Source: CAZSAT01 sp964604675
GTDB lineage: Bacteria; Myxococcota_A; UBA796; CAJQPC01
DNA: 18,146 nucleotides
Direction: 5' to 3'
NCBI GenBank assembly: GCA_964604675.1
Contig: CAZSAT010000134.1
Location: 1-18,146 of the forward strand
The notes below the pieces were generated by a model. That model saw nothing but the letters and a program-made list of their open reading frames with translations, searched no databases and was not told the origin of the DNA. The position numbers and the translations under genes were made by a program. This document shows positions 8,388 to 15,518 of the stretch, piece by piece. The stretch's first letter is position 1, and the number at the start of each line of letters is the position of its first letter.

Positions 8388-8441
8388 GACAGGCTGTCAG
8401 CTAGCTCGATGGGCACCCGGATGACGGTGACAAGTTGTCAG
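8388..8441. promoter_or_regulatory. Pair of near-identical palindromes upstream of the gsp operon
   Basis: Two copies of a 13-base motif, GACAGGCTGTCAG (8388-8400) and GACAAGTTGTCAG (8429-8441), match at 11 of 13 positions. Each is a perfect inverted repeat around a central G (GACAG-G-CTGTC, and TGACAA-G-TTGTCA at 8428-8440). Both mismatches between copies keep the symmetry, as expected of a site bound by a dimer. The centres are 41 bases apart, close to four helical turns. They lie 110-165 bases upstream of the gspC start, and the distal one covers the stop codon of the preceding gene. I could not place a convincing -35/-10 pair between them and gspC. Operator function is inference. The rest of the 8275-8437 gap holds only imperfect small palindromes (8331-8351, 8369-8383). 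Confidence 0.4.
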
Positions 8442-9469
8442 TCCGTGCGCCCCACGGCGCGGAGGGATGCGACCGCGTCGACCACCTCGTCCACCTGCTC
8501 GCTGGCCGCCAGCTCTTCGTCCACCATCAACAGCATCGGGCTGTCGTCGGACGCGCCCTTCAGCGTGGCCAGAGCGCAACGCAGCGCGAGGTAGTGCCCG
8601 GTGTCGAGGTCGTAGACGACCAGGACCACGCCGCTGGGGCCACGACCGCAGATCAGGACCAGGGGGTGCCGCAGGCTCGCGGAGAGGTGCGCGTTCCATG
8701 CGGCCAGGTCGGCGTGGGGGTAGCGCACGCGCACCGCCCCGACGCCCAGATCCGCGAGGGCGCGCTGGGCCACATCCAGCCGCCGTCGGAGGCGGTCCAC
8801 CGGGAGCGTGTAGCCATCGAGATCCGCCAGGGGCCGCCAGCGACCGGTCTCCGCCTCGAAGAACTGGCTGGCCGCCCGAAGCTTGTAGTCCATGGCCGGA
8901 TGACCCGGCAGCACGTAGCCGCTGTAGTGGAACTGGAGGCCGCGGCCAAGGGCCTCTTCGATCTCGAGCAGCATCGTCGTGAAGCCCAGGCTGTGCCGCG
9001 CGTGTTCCGGCTCGTAGACGCCGATCAGGCTCATCGCGGCCCGCTCGCCCAGATCGAACCACGAGAAGGCCGCGAGCCCGTGCTCGTCGTAGAGCGCCAC
9101 CTCGCGCGTGTCGAAGGGACCGTCGTGGTCCTCGTCGCCCAGGAAGCTGTACAGGTCCTCGCTCCGGTCGCCCCGGGCGGTGGTGAGGTAGCGCTGGTAG
9201 AGCACCTCGCGCGCCTCGTCGAGCACGGCAGGGCCCACGGTCACCCGGAAGCGCTTGCGAGCCTTGGCGAGCAGCTTGCGATGGGAGGATCGGAACTCGA
9301 AGTCCGCCAGCTCCTGGCGCGTCCAGATGGCCGAACGGAGCACCCCGTCTTCCAAGGTGACGAAGCGGCAGGTGAAGAGGGCCGTGCCCATCCGGTACCA
9401 GCCCCTTGCAAGCAGCCCGTCGAGGGCGGCCGGCGCGAGGTGACGGGGGCGGTGGACCTGTGTGTACAT
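8438..9469 (-). CDS. Arginyl-tRNA:protein transferase-like (ATE/Bpt C-terminal domain) protein
   Basis: A 343-residue protein related to aminoacyl-tRNA:protein transferases, which add Arg or Leu to N-termini and mark proteins for degradation. The stretch FSWFDLGERAAMSLIGVYEP (about 135-154), then HSLGFTTMLLEIEEALGRG and QFHYSGYVLPGHPAMDYKLR (about 179-198), follows the C-terminal transferase (GNAT-like) pattern of a FD...S.G.Y..P..R.SLG..T.L..IE.A...G....Y.GY element ending in a MDYK motif. The N-terminal part lacks the Cys-rich cluster seen in ATE1 and most Bpt proteins; only one Cys (Cys34) is present there. The region after residue 210 matches nothing I recognise. The ATG at 9469 is preferred over an adjacent TTG. 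It could be a true arginyl or leucyl transferase or another GNAT-fold enzyme. It is separated from gspC by 163 bases on the same strand. Confidence 0.65.
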   Translation of the reverse strand: MYTQVHRPRHLAPAALDGLLARGWYRMGTALFTCRFVTLEDGVLRSAIWTRQELADFEFRSSHRKLLAKARKRFRVTVGPAVLDEAREVLYQRYLTTARGDRSEDLYSFLGDEDHDGPFDTREVALYDEHGLAAFSWFDLGERAAMSLIGVYEPEHARHSLGFTTMLLEIEEALGRGLQFHYSGYVLPGHPAMDYKLRAASQFFEAETGRWRPLADLDGYTLPVDRLRRRLDVAQRALADLGVGAVRVRYPHADLAAWNAHLSASLRHPLVLICGRGPSGVVLVVYDLDTGHYLALRCALATLKGASDDSPMLLMVDEELAASEQVDEVVDAVASLRAVGRTD

Positions 9470-9661
9470 CAAGCCTGCGCTCGGACGTGGAGCTGTAACC
9501 TCTGGGCGTGCCTGTCCATGCCCGCCCCCGGCTCGACCGTGGTCTCGCCGGGATCGGCGCGGCCACCGTGCGGACTGGCGGCGGCAGGTCTGCTGGGACC
9601 TTGGGGCTTCGTGGCCGGACTGCTCGCGCTCCTCTGAGGGGCGGAAAGCGGGAGGGAGCGT

Positions 9662-11794
9662 TCACTCCAGGGGGCAGAGGCCATCCCAGACCACGGCCTC
9701 GTTGTTGTCCTCGTCGCACTCCCGGAGCGCGCCGAAGTCCAGCGCGTCGGGCTCGTCCACCACCGCCGCCACCCGCCGGTCGGGCACGAGCGCAAGGTCC
9801 ACGACCACACGCCACGGGCCAGCCGCGGCCCCTGGCGCGAGCGGGACCTGAAGCTCGCGCTCGTAGAGCAGATCGCGGTTGCCGTCGACGTCCTCGGCGT
9901 AGAGACGCACGAGCTCGCCACCCTGCGTGGCGGACGCACCGCCGTTGGCCGCCGACACGAAGATCACCTGCTCCCCCTGATCGCAGCGCAGGTTGCACAC
10001 CCCCGTGATGGCGACCTGGAGGTCGGGGGCCTCGCCGGTCCGCATCTCGGCCAGGTCACCCGAGCGGAAGGTGTTGTAGGTCGGCCAGTTGGCCTCCGGC
10101 ACCCGAGGGACCGAGAGGTCGTCGGCGATGTTGGTGACCGAGAAGGCGTGCTGGTTCCAGACCTGCCTGCTCGCCTGCCAGTCCGCTCCACCGGACCCGA
10201 GCACGTACACGCCCCCGTTCTCGGTGCCGTAGTGCCCGCCGCCGTTTACGACCACCAGCTCGGTCTGACCGTCTCCGTCCACGTCGACCGGCACGGGGTA
10301 TTCGTGCAGCGTTCGGGAGGTGTGCTGGGGGTCTTCGAGCAACACCCGACCCGTGGGTCCGTCGAACACGAACAGCGCGATCTCGTCGGCGTAGAGCACC
10401 TCAGCGCGCCCGTCGCCGTTGAAGTCGAACACGCTCGAGCCGGTGGCATGCGAGCTGGAGTCCGTGGTGCCGTGGGCCCAGAGCACGGTGCCGTCGGCCT
10501 CGTAGACCGCGTAGCGCTCCGCCCCGGCCACGCCGATCTCCGGATCCCCGTCGCCATCGAAGTCCCCCACGGTGGGCGGCCCACCCGTCCCGTCACCCTG
10601 GAGCGACCACGTCGCTCCGACCGTGCAGTCGTGGTGCCATACCGTGGCCACGTTGTCGCCGACCGAGACCACCTCGCCGTCGCCGTCGCCGTCGAGGTCG
10701 GCGACCGCCGCGAAGCCATCGGTGTGGTTCGCGACCGAGCACATCTTGTTGCCCAGGTGGTCGTACCGGGACGAGCCGGTCAAGAGCTCCTGGAGCCCGT
10801 CGCCATCCAGATCGGCCACGACCGGGAGGTACCCGATCTCCGGATAGGCATCGTAGGCGCCGACGCTCCCCCCGATGACCCCGTGCACGTCGCCCGACTC
10901 GCCGTCGAGCATCAGCGGACCGACGACCACCTCGGGGGCGCCGTCGGCGTCGAGATCGGCGATGACCGGCGCATGCCCGCCACAGGGGAGCGCCATCTCC
11001 CGTCCGCCGGTCCACTCGATCTCACCGTAGGGCGTGATGGCCAGCACGAGGCAGGTGTCGGGTTCGGTGGGCTGCCGACCGACCGGGCTCTTCCACAACC
11101 CGGTGTCGGTGGTGGGCGGACCACCTGTCTCCACCGCGGTGTCGTCACCGAGGGGTGGCTCATTGGGCATCTCGCCGGACACCACCTCGGCGATCAGCAC
11201 GATCTCCGGCTCGCCATCGGCGTCGATGTCGCCCAGCGCCGTGCCCGAGTAGCGGTACGGATAGGCCGAGGACCCGTCGCCCAGATCGAACTTCTCGTAG
11301 ACGTAGGCGACGTCGCGACCATCTCCGGGGAGCAGGCGCAGCACACCGTGGGTGTTCTCCTCGTCGCGGTCGTCGGTGACCACCACGATCTCGGGAACGT
11401 CGCCTTCCCCGCTGCGGGTGCCGTCCCCGTCGTCATCGATCAGGTGGCCGACCGTGGGCGCGTTGAGGATCTCGGACCACTGGGCGAGCTCGGTGAACTC
11501 GGTACGGCTCCACTCGGTGACCACCACGAGCGAGTCGGACTGGTCCTCGAACGCGCACGCGACGTCGTAGCCCACCTCGAGCTGCGGGACCGCGTGGTCG
11601 CACGGCTGCCCGCCGTCGCTGGGAAAGCCCGAGTCGAGCACCGGACCGCCGGGGCCGTAGCTGGACCACTCGGCGCCGGAGACGATCTCCTCGACGTCCT
11701 CACCGTGTCCCAGGCCGTAGTCGAAGCATCCCGCGACCGCCAACAGCGGAAGCAGGCCCAGGCAGACCGAGACGTCCTGTCTCCTGGTGCTCAT
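9662..11794 (-). CDS. FG-GAP/VCBS-like repeat lipoprotein
   Basis: A 710-residue exported lipoprotein. The start ATG has GGAG (11801-11804) six bases upstream. The signal peptide ends in the lipobox LAVAGC, so Cys23 should be lipidated. From about residue 119 to 515 there are about eight calcium-binding-loop repeats of the D-x-D-G-D-G type, for example GDIDADGEPEIVLIA (188-202), IADLDADGAPEVVVG, VADLDGDGLQELLTG, VADLDGDGDGEVVSV, VGDFDGDGDPEIGVA, FDFNGDGRAEVLYAD and VDVDGDGQTELVVVN, pointing to an integrin-alpha-like beta-propeller. A WNQHAFSVTNI motif (546-556) and an NW..YNTFR segment follow, then a CARDB-like beta-sandwich (about 590-700) with several Cys. A role in adhesion or surface binding is plausible but not shown. 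It lies upstream of the gsp operon on the same strand, separated by the transferase-like gene. No clear terminator follows; 9470-9661 holds no gene I can support. Confidence 0.85.
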   Translation of the reverse strand: MSTRRQDVSVCLGLLPLLAVAGCFDYGLGHGEDVEEIVSGAEWSSYGPGGPVLDSGFPSDGGQPCDHAVPQLEVGYDVACAFEDQSDSLVVVTEWSRTEFTELAQWSEILNAPTVGHLIDDDGDGTRSGEGDVPEIVVVTDDRDEENTHGVLRLLPGDGRDVAYVYEKFDLGDGSSAYPYRYSGTALGDIDADGEPEIVLIAEVVSGEMPNEPPLGDDTAVETGGPPTTDTGLWKSPVGRQPTEPDTCLVLAITPYGEIEWTGGREMALPCGGHAPVIADLDADGAPEVVVGPLMLDGESGDVHGVIGGSVGAYDAYPEIGYLPVVADLDGDGLQELLTGSSRYDHLGNKMCSVANHTDGFAAVADLDGDGDGEVVSVGDNVATVWHHDCTVGATWSLQGDGTGGPPTVGDFDGDGDPEIGVAGAERYAVYEADGTVLWAHGTTDSSSHATGSSVFDFNGDGRAEVLYADEIALFVFDGPTGRVLLEDPQHTSRTLHEYPVPVDVDGDGQTELVVVNGGGHYGTENGGVYVLGSGGADWQASRQVWNQHAFSVTNIADDLSVPRVPEANWPTYNTFRSGDLAEMRTGEAPDLQVAITGVCNLRCDQGEQVIFVSAANGGASATQGGELVRLYAEDVDGNRDLLYERELQVPLAPGAAAGPWRVVVDLALVPDRRVAAVVDEPDALDFGALRECDEDNNEAVVWDGLCPLE

Positions 11795-11840
11795 CAAGGG
11801 CTCCGATGCCGGCTCAGCATAGCGGTCGCGGAGCCGCCCG

Positions 11841-11876
11841 GAAACGAAAACGGGCAAGACCCGAAGGCCTTGCCCG
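11841..11876 (-). terminator. Rho-independent terminator of the small secreted-protein gene
   Basis: Read on the minus strand, CGGGCAAG (11876-11869), a 10-base loop and CTTGCCCG (11858-11851) form a perfect 8-base GC-rich stem, followed directly by TTTTCGTTTC (11850-11841). It lies about 23 bases after the stop of the 11899-12186 gene and before the lipoprotein gene, separating the two transcripts. The loop also contains one arm of a second 8-base pairing with 11887-11894. Confidence 0.85.
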
Positions 11877-11898
11877 CTTCATCCCTTTCGGGTCGACG

Positions 11899-12186
11899 TC
11901 AGGGCGCGGACCAGAAGTTGATGCGCATGCGGTCGCCTTCACGGCCATCGGCCGCGTCGAACACCGAGGCGATCTTCACGCAGGGACAGATGAACCCGAC
12001 GATGCACTCGACGACCGGGAAGCCACCCTTGAAGCCGGAGTTGTACCACTCGCCAGCTCCGGGAAACATCATCGACAGCATCGCGGCCGCGCCGTAATCG
12101 CGCTCGCCGCCAGCGGCTGCCTGGCTCTCGGTCGTGTACCCGACCATCATCAGCACGGCGAGGGCCGTGAAAAGCATCTTCTTCAT
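11899..12186 (-). CDS. Small exported hypothetical protein (95 residues)
   Basis: I do not recognise a named family. The 95-residue product has a signal peptide MKKMLFTALAVLMMVGYTTESQA, likely cut near Ala23-Ala24. The mature part contains AMLSMMFPGAGEWYNSGFKG, a PG-G-xYN-x-G-x-KGG pattern like that seen in small membrane proteins, then a hydrophobic segment FPVVECIVGFICPCVKIASV with three Cys. It ends with a short charged tail. It is probably a periplasmic or envelope-associated protein with one membrane segment. The ATG is supported by GGAG at 12193-12196, six bases upstream; the frame is open further upstream but overlaps gltX. It lies 83 bases after gltX on the same strand, so it may be cotranscribed, and a strong terminator follows it. 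Confidence 0.75.
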   Translation of the reverse strand: MKKMLFTALAVLMMVGYTTESQAAAGGERDYGAAAMLSMMFPGAGEWYNSGFKGGFPVVECIVGFICPCVKIASVFDAADGREGDRMRINFWSAP

Positions 12187-12208
12187 CTTGGACTCCAGAG
12201 GAGGGTGC

Positions 12209-12235
12209 GGACCAGTGGACCCCGATGGTCCGGGG
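12209..12235 (-). promoter_or_regulatory. Mutually exclusive hairpins in the gltX/small-gene spacer
   Basis: In the 83-base spacer the minus-strand RNA can form CCCCG-GACCAT-CGGGG (12235-12220) or GGACCA with TGGTCC (12231-12226 with 12214-12209). They share bases, so only one can form at a time. They sit just upstream of the ribosome site of the 11899-12186 gene. No U-tract follows, so neither is a normal terminator. They could affect translation or RNA processing, but with stems of five and six bases in GC-rich DNA chance is possible. Confidence 0.25.
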
Positions 12236-12269
12236 CACGCACGGAGTTGAACACGGCGGTCTCTGCCGG

Positions 12270-13892
12270 TCAAGTCCGTGACGCGGCGAAATGGGCGAGG
12301 CACCTGTCGATTCGCTCGACGGTCTCGTCCTTTCCGAGGGTCTCCAGCGTTTCACCGATGGCGGGGCTGACGGGGCCGCCCGCGACCGCCACCCTGATCG
12401 GCTGCGCCAGCTTGCCCATCTGACCCCCGTGCGCCGCATCGGCGGCACGCTGGAGTGCGGCTTCGATGCCGGCCGCCGTCCACGCCTCGCACGACGCCAC
12501 GACGTCGCGCCCGGCCTGGAGCCGCGCGAGGCCATCGCCCTTCAGGAGGTGCTTCTTGATGGCCTTGGGAGGGCCCCAGGCCACCGGTCGCTCCAGGAAC
12601 ATGGACGCCTGCTCGGCGAGCTCGGAGAGGGTGTTGGCCCGCGCCCGGTACATCCTGACGAGGGCCCGCTGGAGCGACGGCTCGAGCCCGCCGAGCGCAT
12701 GGCCCGTCTCCGCCGCCCAGGCTCGAAGCGCGTCCAGCACCCGCTCCTCGGGCAGCTCCCGCATCCACGTGCCGTTCATCCACCGGAGCTTGTCGCGATC
12801 GAAGCGGGCCGCGGCGGTGCCGACACCGGAGAGGTCGAAGGCCGCGACGATCGCCTCCATGGATAGCACCTCCCGGTCGTCACCCGGACTCCAGCCCAGC
12901 AGGGCCAGGAAGTTGGAGAGGGCCTCTGGCAGGTAGCCGGCGCGGCGGAAGTCCACGACGTCGATCTCGGGCAGCGCCTCACCGACCGCGTCCGCCACCG
13001 CCTGCGCGATGGCCACGTCGTCGTCCTTCTTCTTCAGGAAGCGCCGCAGGACGTCGTCGGGCAGTCCGGTGCGCTCCGCCAGCGCCGCCGCGTCCATGCC
13101 GGCGGCGCGGGCCGCCGCACGTGCGGCCTTGGCCTTGTCGCGCTTGGACATCTTCCCCCCGGTCATCGAGAAGATGAGCGGCGCATGAGCGTGCGCGGGG
13201 GGGGGCCAGCCAAACGCCTGGTACAGCACCAGGTGCTTGGCGGTGTTCTTCAGGTGCTCCTGGGCGCGGAGCACCTGGGTGACCTCCATGTGGTGGTCGT
13301 CCACCACCACGGCGAAGTGGTAGGTCGGGAAGCCGTCCGCCTTGCAGATGACGAAGTCGTCGAGCTCCTCGGCCGGCACCGTGACCGACCCGAGCACGCC
13401 ATCGTCGAAGGTCACGTCGTGCCCGGGCGACGCGATGCGGACGACCGGCGCCCGGCCCTCGGCTTCGAAGCGGGCGAGGTCGTCGTCGGAGTAGCTCGGA
13501 CGACGGAAACGGAAGTTCTCCTTGGCCGCCGCGGCCTCCGCACGCAGCGCGTCGAGCTCCTCTCGGCTCTCCCACGCGCGGTAGGCGCGGCCTCGGGCGA
13601 TCAGCAGGTCGAGGTGCTCCTGGTACAGCCCCAGCCGCTCCGACTGCCGGTAGGGGGCGCCGGGCCCCCCTGTCTCGGGCCCCTCGTCCGCCCCGATCCC
13701 GAGCCAGGCGAGGTCGGCAACGATCGCCTCCTCGCTCGCCCGTGAGCTGCGCACCTGGTCGGTGTCCTCGATGCGGAGCACGAAGCGACCCCCGGTGGCG
13801 CGAGCGTAGAGGAAGTTGAACAGGGCGGTGCGCGCACCTCCAACGTGGAGCTGCCCGGTGGGCGACGGAGCAAAACGGCAGCGGGTCGTCAT
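12270..13892 (-). CDS. gltX: Glutamate--tRNA ligase with insertion after KMSKR
   Basis: Class I glutamyl-tRNA synthetase, 540 residues against about 470-490 usually; it charges tRNA-Glu with glutamate. The ATP-binding HIGH-type motif is FAPSPTGQLHVGGAR (7-21) and the second signature is KMSKR (247-251). Family segments include RIEDTDQVRS, KADGFPTYHFAVVVDDHHMEVTQVLRAQEHLKNT (in order from about residue 184), GYLPEALSNFLALLGWS (319-335) and RFDRDKLRWMNGTWM (363-377). Between KMSKR and GYLPEAL there is an Ala/Lys/Asp-rich insert (about 252-310) of some 55 extra residues, predicted mainly helical. The Cys residues of the E. coli zinc site are absent (AYRAWES where E. coli has AYKCYCS). The ATG is preceded by AGAGG (13900-13904), seven bases away. 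It is transcribed divergently from the cyclase gene. Whether it charges only tRNA-Glu or also tRNA-Gln cannot be told here. Confidence 0.96.
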   Translation of the reverse strand: MTTRCRFAPSPTGQLHVGGARTALFNFLYARATGGRFVLRIEDTDQVRSSRASEEAIVADLAWLGIGADEGPETGGPGAPYRQSERLGLYQEHLDLLIARGRAYRAWESREELDALRAEAAAAKENFRFRRPSYSDDDLARFEAEGRAPVVRIASPGHDVTFDDGVLGSVTVPAEELDDFVICKADGFPTYHFAVVVDDHHMEVTQVLRAQEHLKNTAKHLVLYQAFGWPPPAHAHAPLIFSMTGGKMSKRDKAKAARAAARAAGMDAAALAERTGLPDDVLRRFLKKKDDDVAIAQAVADAVGEALPEIDVVDFRRAGYLPEALSNFLALLGWSPGDDREVLSMEAIVAAFDLSGVGTAAARFDRDKLRWMNGTWMRELPEERVLDALRAWAAETGHALGGLEPSLQRALVRMYRARANTLSELAEQASMFLERPVAWGPPKAIKKHLLKGDGLARLQAGRDVVASCEAWTAAGIEAALQRAADAAHGGQMGKLAQPIRVAVAGGPVSPAIGETLETLGKDETVERIDRCLAHFAASRT

Positions 13893-13978
13893 GGGCGGGC
13901 CTCTGAGTGCCAGGTTCGGGGTGCGGCGGGTCTAACCACGGCCGGACGACGCCGCCTGCGCGGGCGTGCCGCGCGAGA

Positions 13979-13994
13979 TAGACTCGCCGGCATG
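13979..13994 (+). promoter_or_regulatory. Putative leaderless -10 promoter box of the cyclase gene
   Basis: TAGACT (13979-13984) fits the TANNNT form of a -10 box and ends exactly seven bases before the ATG at 13992. With a normal -10 to start-site distance, transcription would begin at or next to the A of ATG, a leaderless transcript. There is no Shine-Dalgarno before this ATG, which agrees. No recognisable -35 box was found. TANNNT is short, so this is suggestive only. Confidence 0.35.
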
Positions 13995-15518
13995 GCAACC
14001 GCCACCCGCACCGTCGTGTTCACCGACCTCGCCAACTACACGCAGTCCGTGTCGAGGGCCGACCGGGAGACCTTGCGCAAGCTGCTCAACGACCACGAGC
14101 AGTTCGTGCACAGCGTGGTCGCCAGCCACAACGGCCGCATCGTCAAGAACCTGGGCGACAGCTTCATGGTGCTGTTCGAGTGCGCGACCGACGCGGTCCG
14201 CGCCAGCCTCGAGGTGGTCGAACAGGGCCAGGAGACCGCCGGCCTGATGTTCCGGGCCTCGGCCGCCACCGGCGACGTGGAGGAGCGCCAGGGCGACGCC
14301 TTCGGCGAAGCGGTGAACATGTCGGCGCGCATCAACGCCAAGACCCCCGCAGGCGAGGTGTGGTTCTCCGAGAGCACCTACCACTGCATGAACGGCTCCG
14401 AGGTGCCCTTCGAGACGGTCGGCGCCTTTCCCCTGAAGGGCATCGCTGGCGACACCTCATGCTACCGCGCGGTGACGCAGGACCGTTGCGTGCTGCCCGA
14501 CGTGGTGAAGGCCGCCGTGAAGAACGGCTCGCTGGTGCGCATCCGACCCAACGAGTCCCTGCCCCCTCTTCCCCCGGCGCCCCTGCTGTTGTTCGAAGGC
14601 TTCGAGCCGGGCAGTCCGCAGCTCACCCGGATGATGGACCTGCTGCCCGTGCTCGACCCGGCACGGCTCTACATGCTGGTCTACACCATGGCACCCTCCG
14701 ATCGGCACGACTGGCTCGCCGCCGGACGGGGCCTGGTGGTCGGAACCCGCGTCGCCCTGGACAGTGCCCTGGAGGCCGAACGCAGCGTGGTCCAGCGCCC
14801 GGTCGGAACCAACACCATCATCCTCGACATGGGCAGCTCCGCCGACCTGGAGCTGGTCATGGCTGGGCTCGCGCTCCCCGCCGTGCCCCTGGCCGACGTC
14901 GTCGCCGGGTACAGCTACGACCTCATGCCCGACGGTCGCTGGGTCAACCGTTCGCCGCGGGCCGTGCTGCGGGTCGAGGTCACGCCCGCCGGGGTGCGAG
15001 CCAAGCCGCTCACCCCCAGCATCAGCATCCAGGGCCGTGCGGCAGCAGGCGAGACCGCGCTCACAAACGGCTCCGTGATCGGCACACCGTCGGGCGACAT
15101 CCGCTTCCTGTCCTTCGCAAACCCGCCCTACGCAGGGCTCCTGCTGAGCGACAGCAACGTGCGCATGGGCATCAGCGGCGCACAGGTCGCCCAGATCGGC
15201 CGGGAGCCGCGCCACCCCGGGCTGGCCCTGCCGGACCGGAGCGGCCAGTACAACATCCGTTGGTGCACGGGTCAGCGAGCAGCCCGCGCACGGGAGTCCG
15301 GCTTCACGCTGGACCGTGCCCTGGCCGGCCGCCGTCAGGCATCGGTCGAAGCGGGCAACGGTGGCTCCTGCACCGTGAAGGCCCTCCACGACCGGCTGGC
15401 CACCTACCTGCTGGCGAACGACGCGCTGCAGCGCATCACCGATCAGGCCGACGCCACCCTGGGCCAGATGATCGTCACGGGCACGACCGTGATCGCGCTG
15501 CGTCCGCCTAGTGCCTAG
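13992..15518 (+). CDS. Class III adenylate cyclase with unrecognised C-terminal region
   Basis: A 508-residue protein whose first 165 residues form a class III nucleotide cyclase catalytic domain, predicted to make cAMP from ATP. All six key residues are visible: metal-binding Asp12 (VVFTDLANYT) and Asp56 (VKNLGDSFMV), adenine-selecting Lys52 and Asp102 (QGDAFGEAVNM), and transition-state Asn109 and Arg113 (VNMSARI). There is no N-terminal sensor or membrane segment, so it should be soluble. Residues 170-508 match no domain I recognise and contain a Pro-rich hinge (PNESLPPLPPAP, about 185-196) and likely beta-rich stretches. The ATG at 13992 places the catalytic domain at the N-terminus; the frame stays open to 13845 but that overlaps divergent gltX. 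No Shine-Dalgarno is visible. The stop overlaps the next gene by eight bases. Confidence 0.9.
   Translation: MATATRTVVFTDLANYTQSVSRADRETLRKLLNDHEQFVHSVVASHNGRIVKNLGDSFMVLFECATDAVRASLEVVEQGQETAGLMFRASAATGDVEERQGDAFGEAVNMSARINAKTPAGEVWFSESTYHCMNGSEVPFETVGAFPLKGIAGDTSCYRAVTQDRCVLPDVVKAAVKNGSLVRIRPNESLPPLPPAPLLLFEGFEPGSPQLTRMMDLLPVLDPARLYMLVYTMAPSDRHDWLAAGRGLVVGTRVALDSALEAERSVVQRPVGTNTIILDMGSSADLELVMAGLALPAVPLADVVAGYSYDLMPDGRWVNRSPRAVLRVEVTPAGVRAKPLTPSISIQGRAAAGETALTNGSVIGTPSGDIRFLSFANPPYAGLLLSDSNVRMGISGAQVAQIGREPRHPGLALPDRSGQYNIRWCTGQRAARARESGFTLDRALAGRRQASVEAGNGGSCTVKALHDRLATYLLANDALQRITDQADATLGQMIVTGTTVIALRPPSA

Noticed and set aside
9496..9510. TAACCT box six bases before a plus-strand GTG (9508)
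   Set aside because: It looks like a leaderless start, but the frame that follows runs antisense through the lipoprotein gene and has Arg/Gly-rich composition typical of a shadow frame.
9518..9637. Plus-strand ORF of 39 residues with a hydrophobic end (CGLAAAGLLGPWGFVAGLLALL region)
   Set aside because: It could be a small membrane peptide, but no ribosome site precedes the ATG, and GC-rich spacer sequence easily gives such Ala/Leu/Gly stretches. Ribosome profiling or conservation would be needed.
9615..9661. Possible terminator after the lipoprotein gene (CGCTCC/GGAGCG arms)
   Set aside because: The stem has a bulge and a long loop, and no T-tract follows on the minus strand.
15160..15300. 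Possible FHA domain in the cyclase C-terminal region (QIGREP...)
   Set aside because: Only the GR pair fits; the conserved Ser, His/Asn and spacing of FHA domains are not present.
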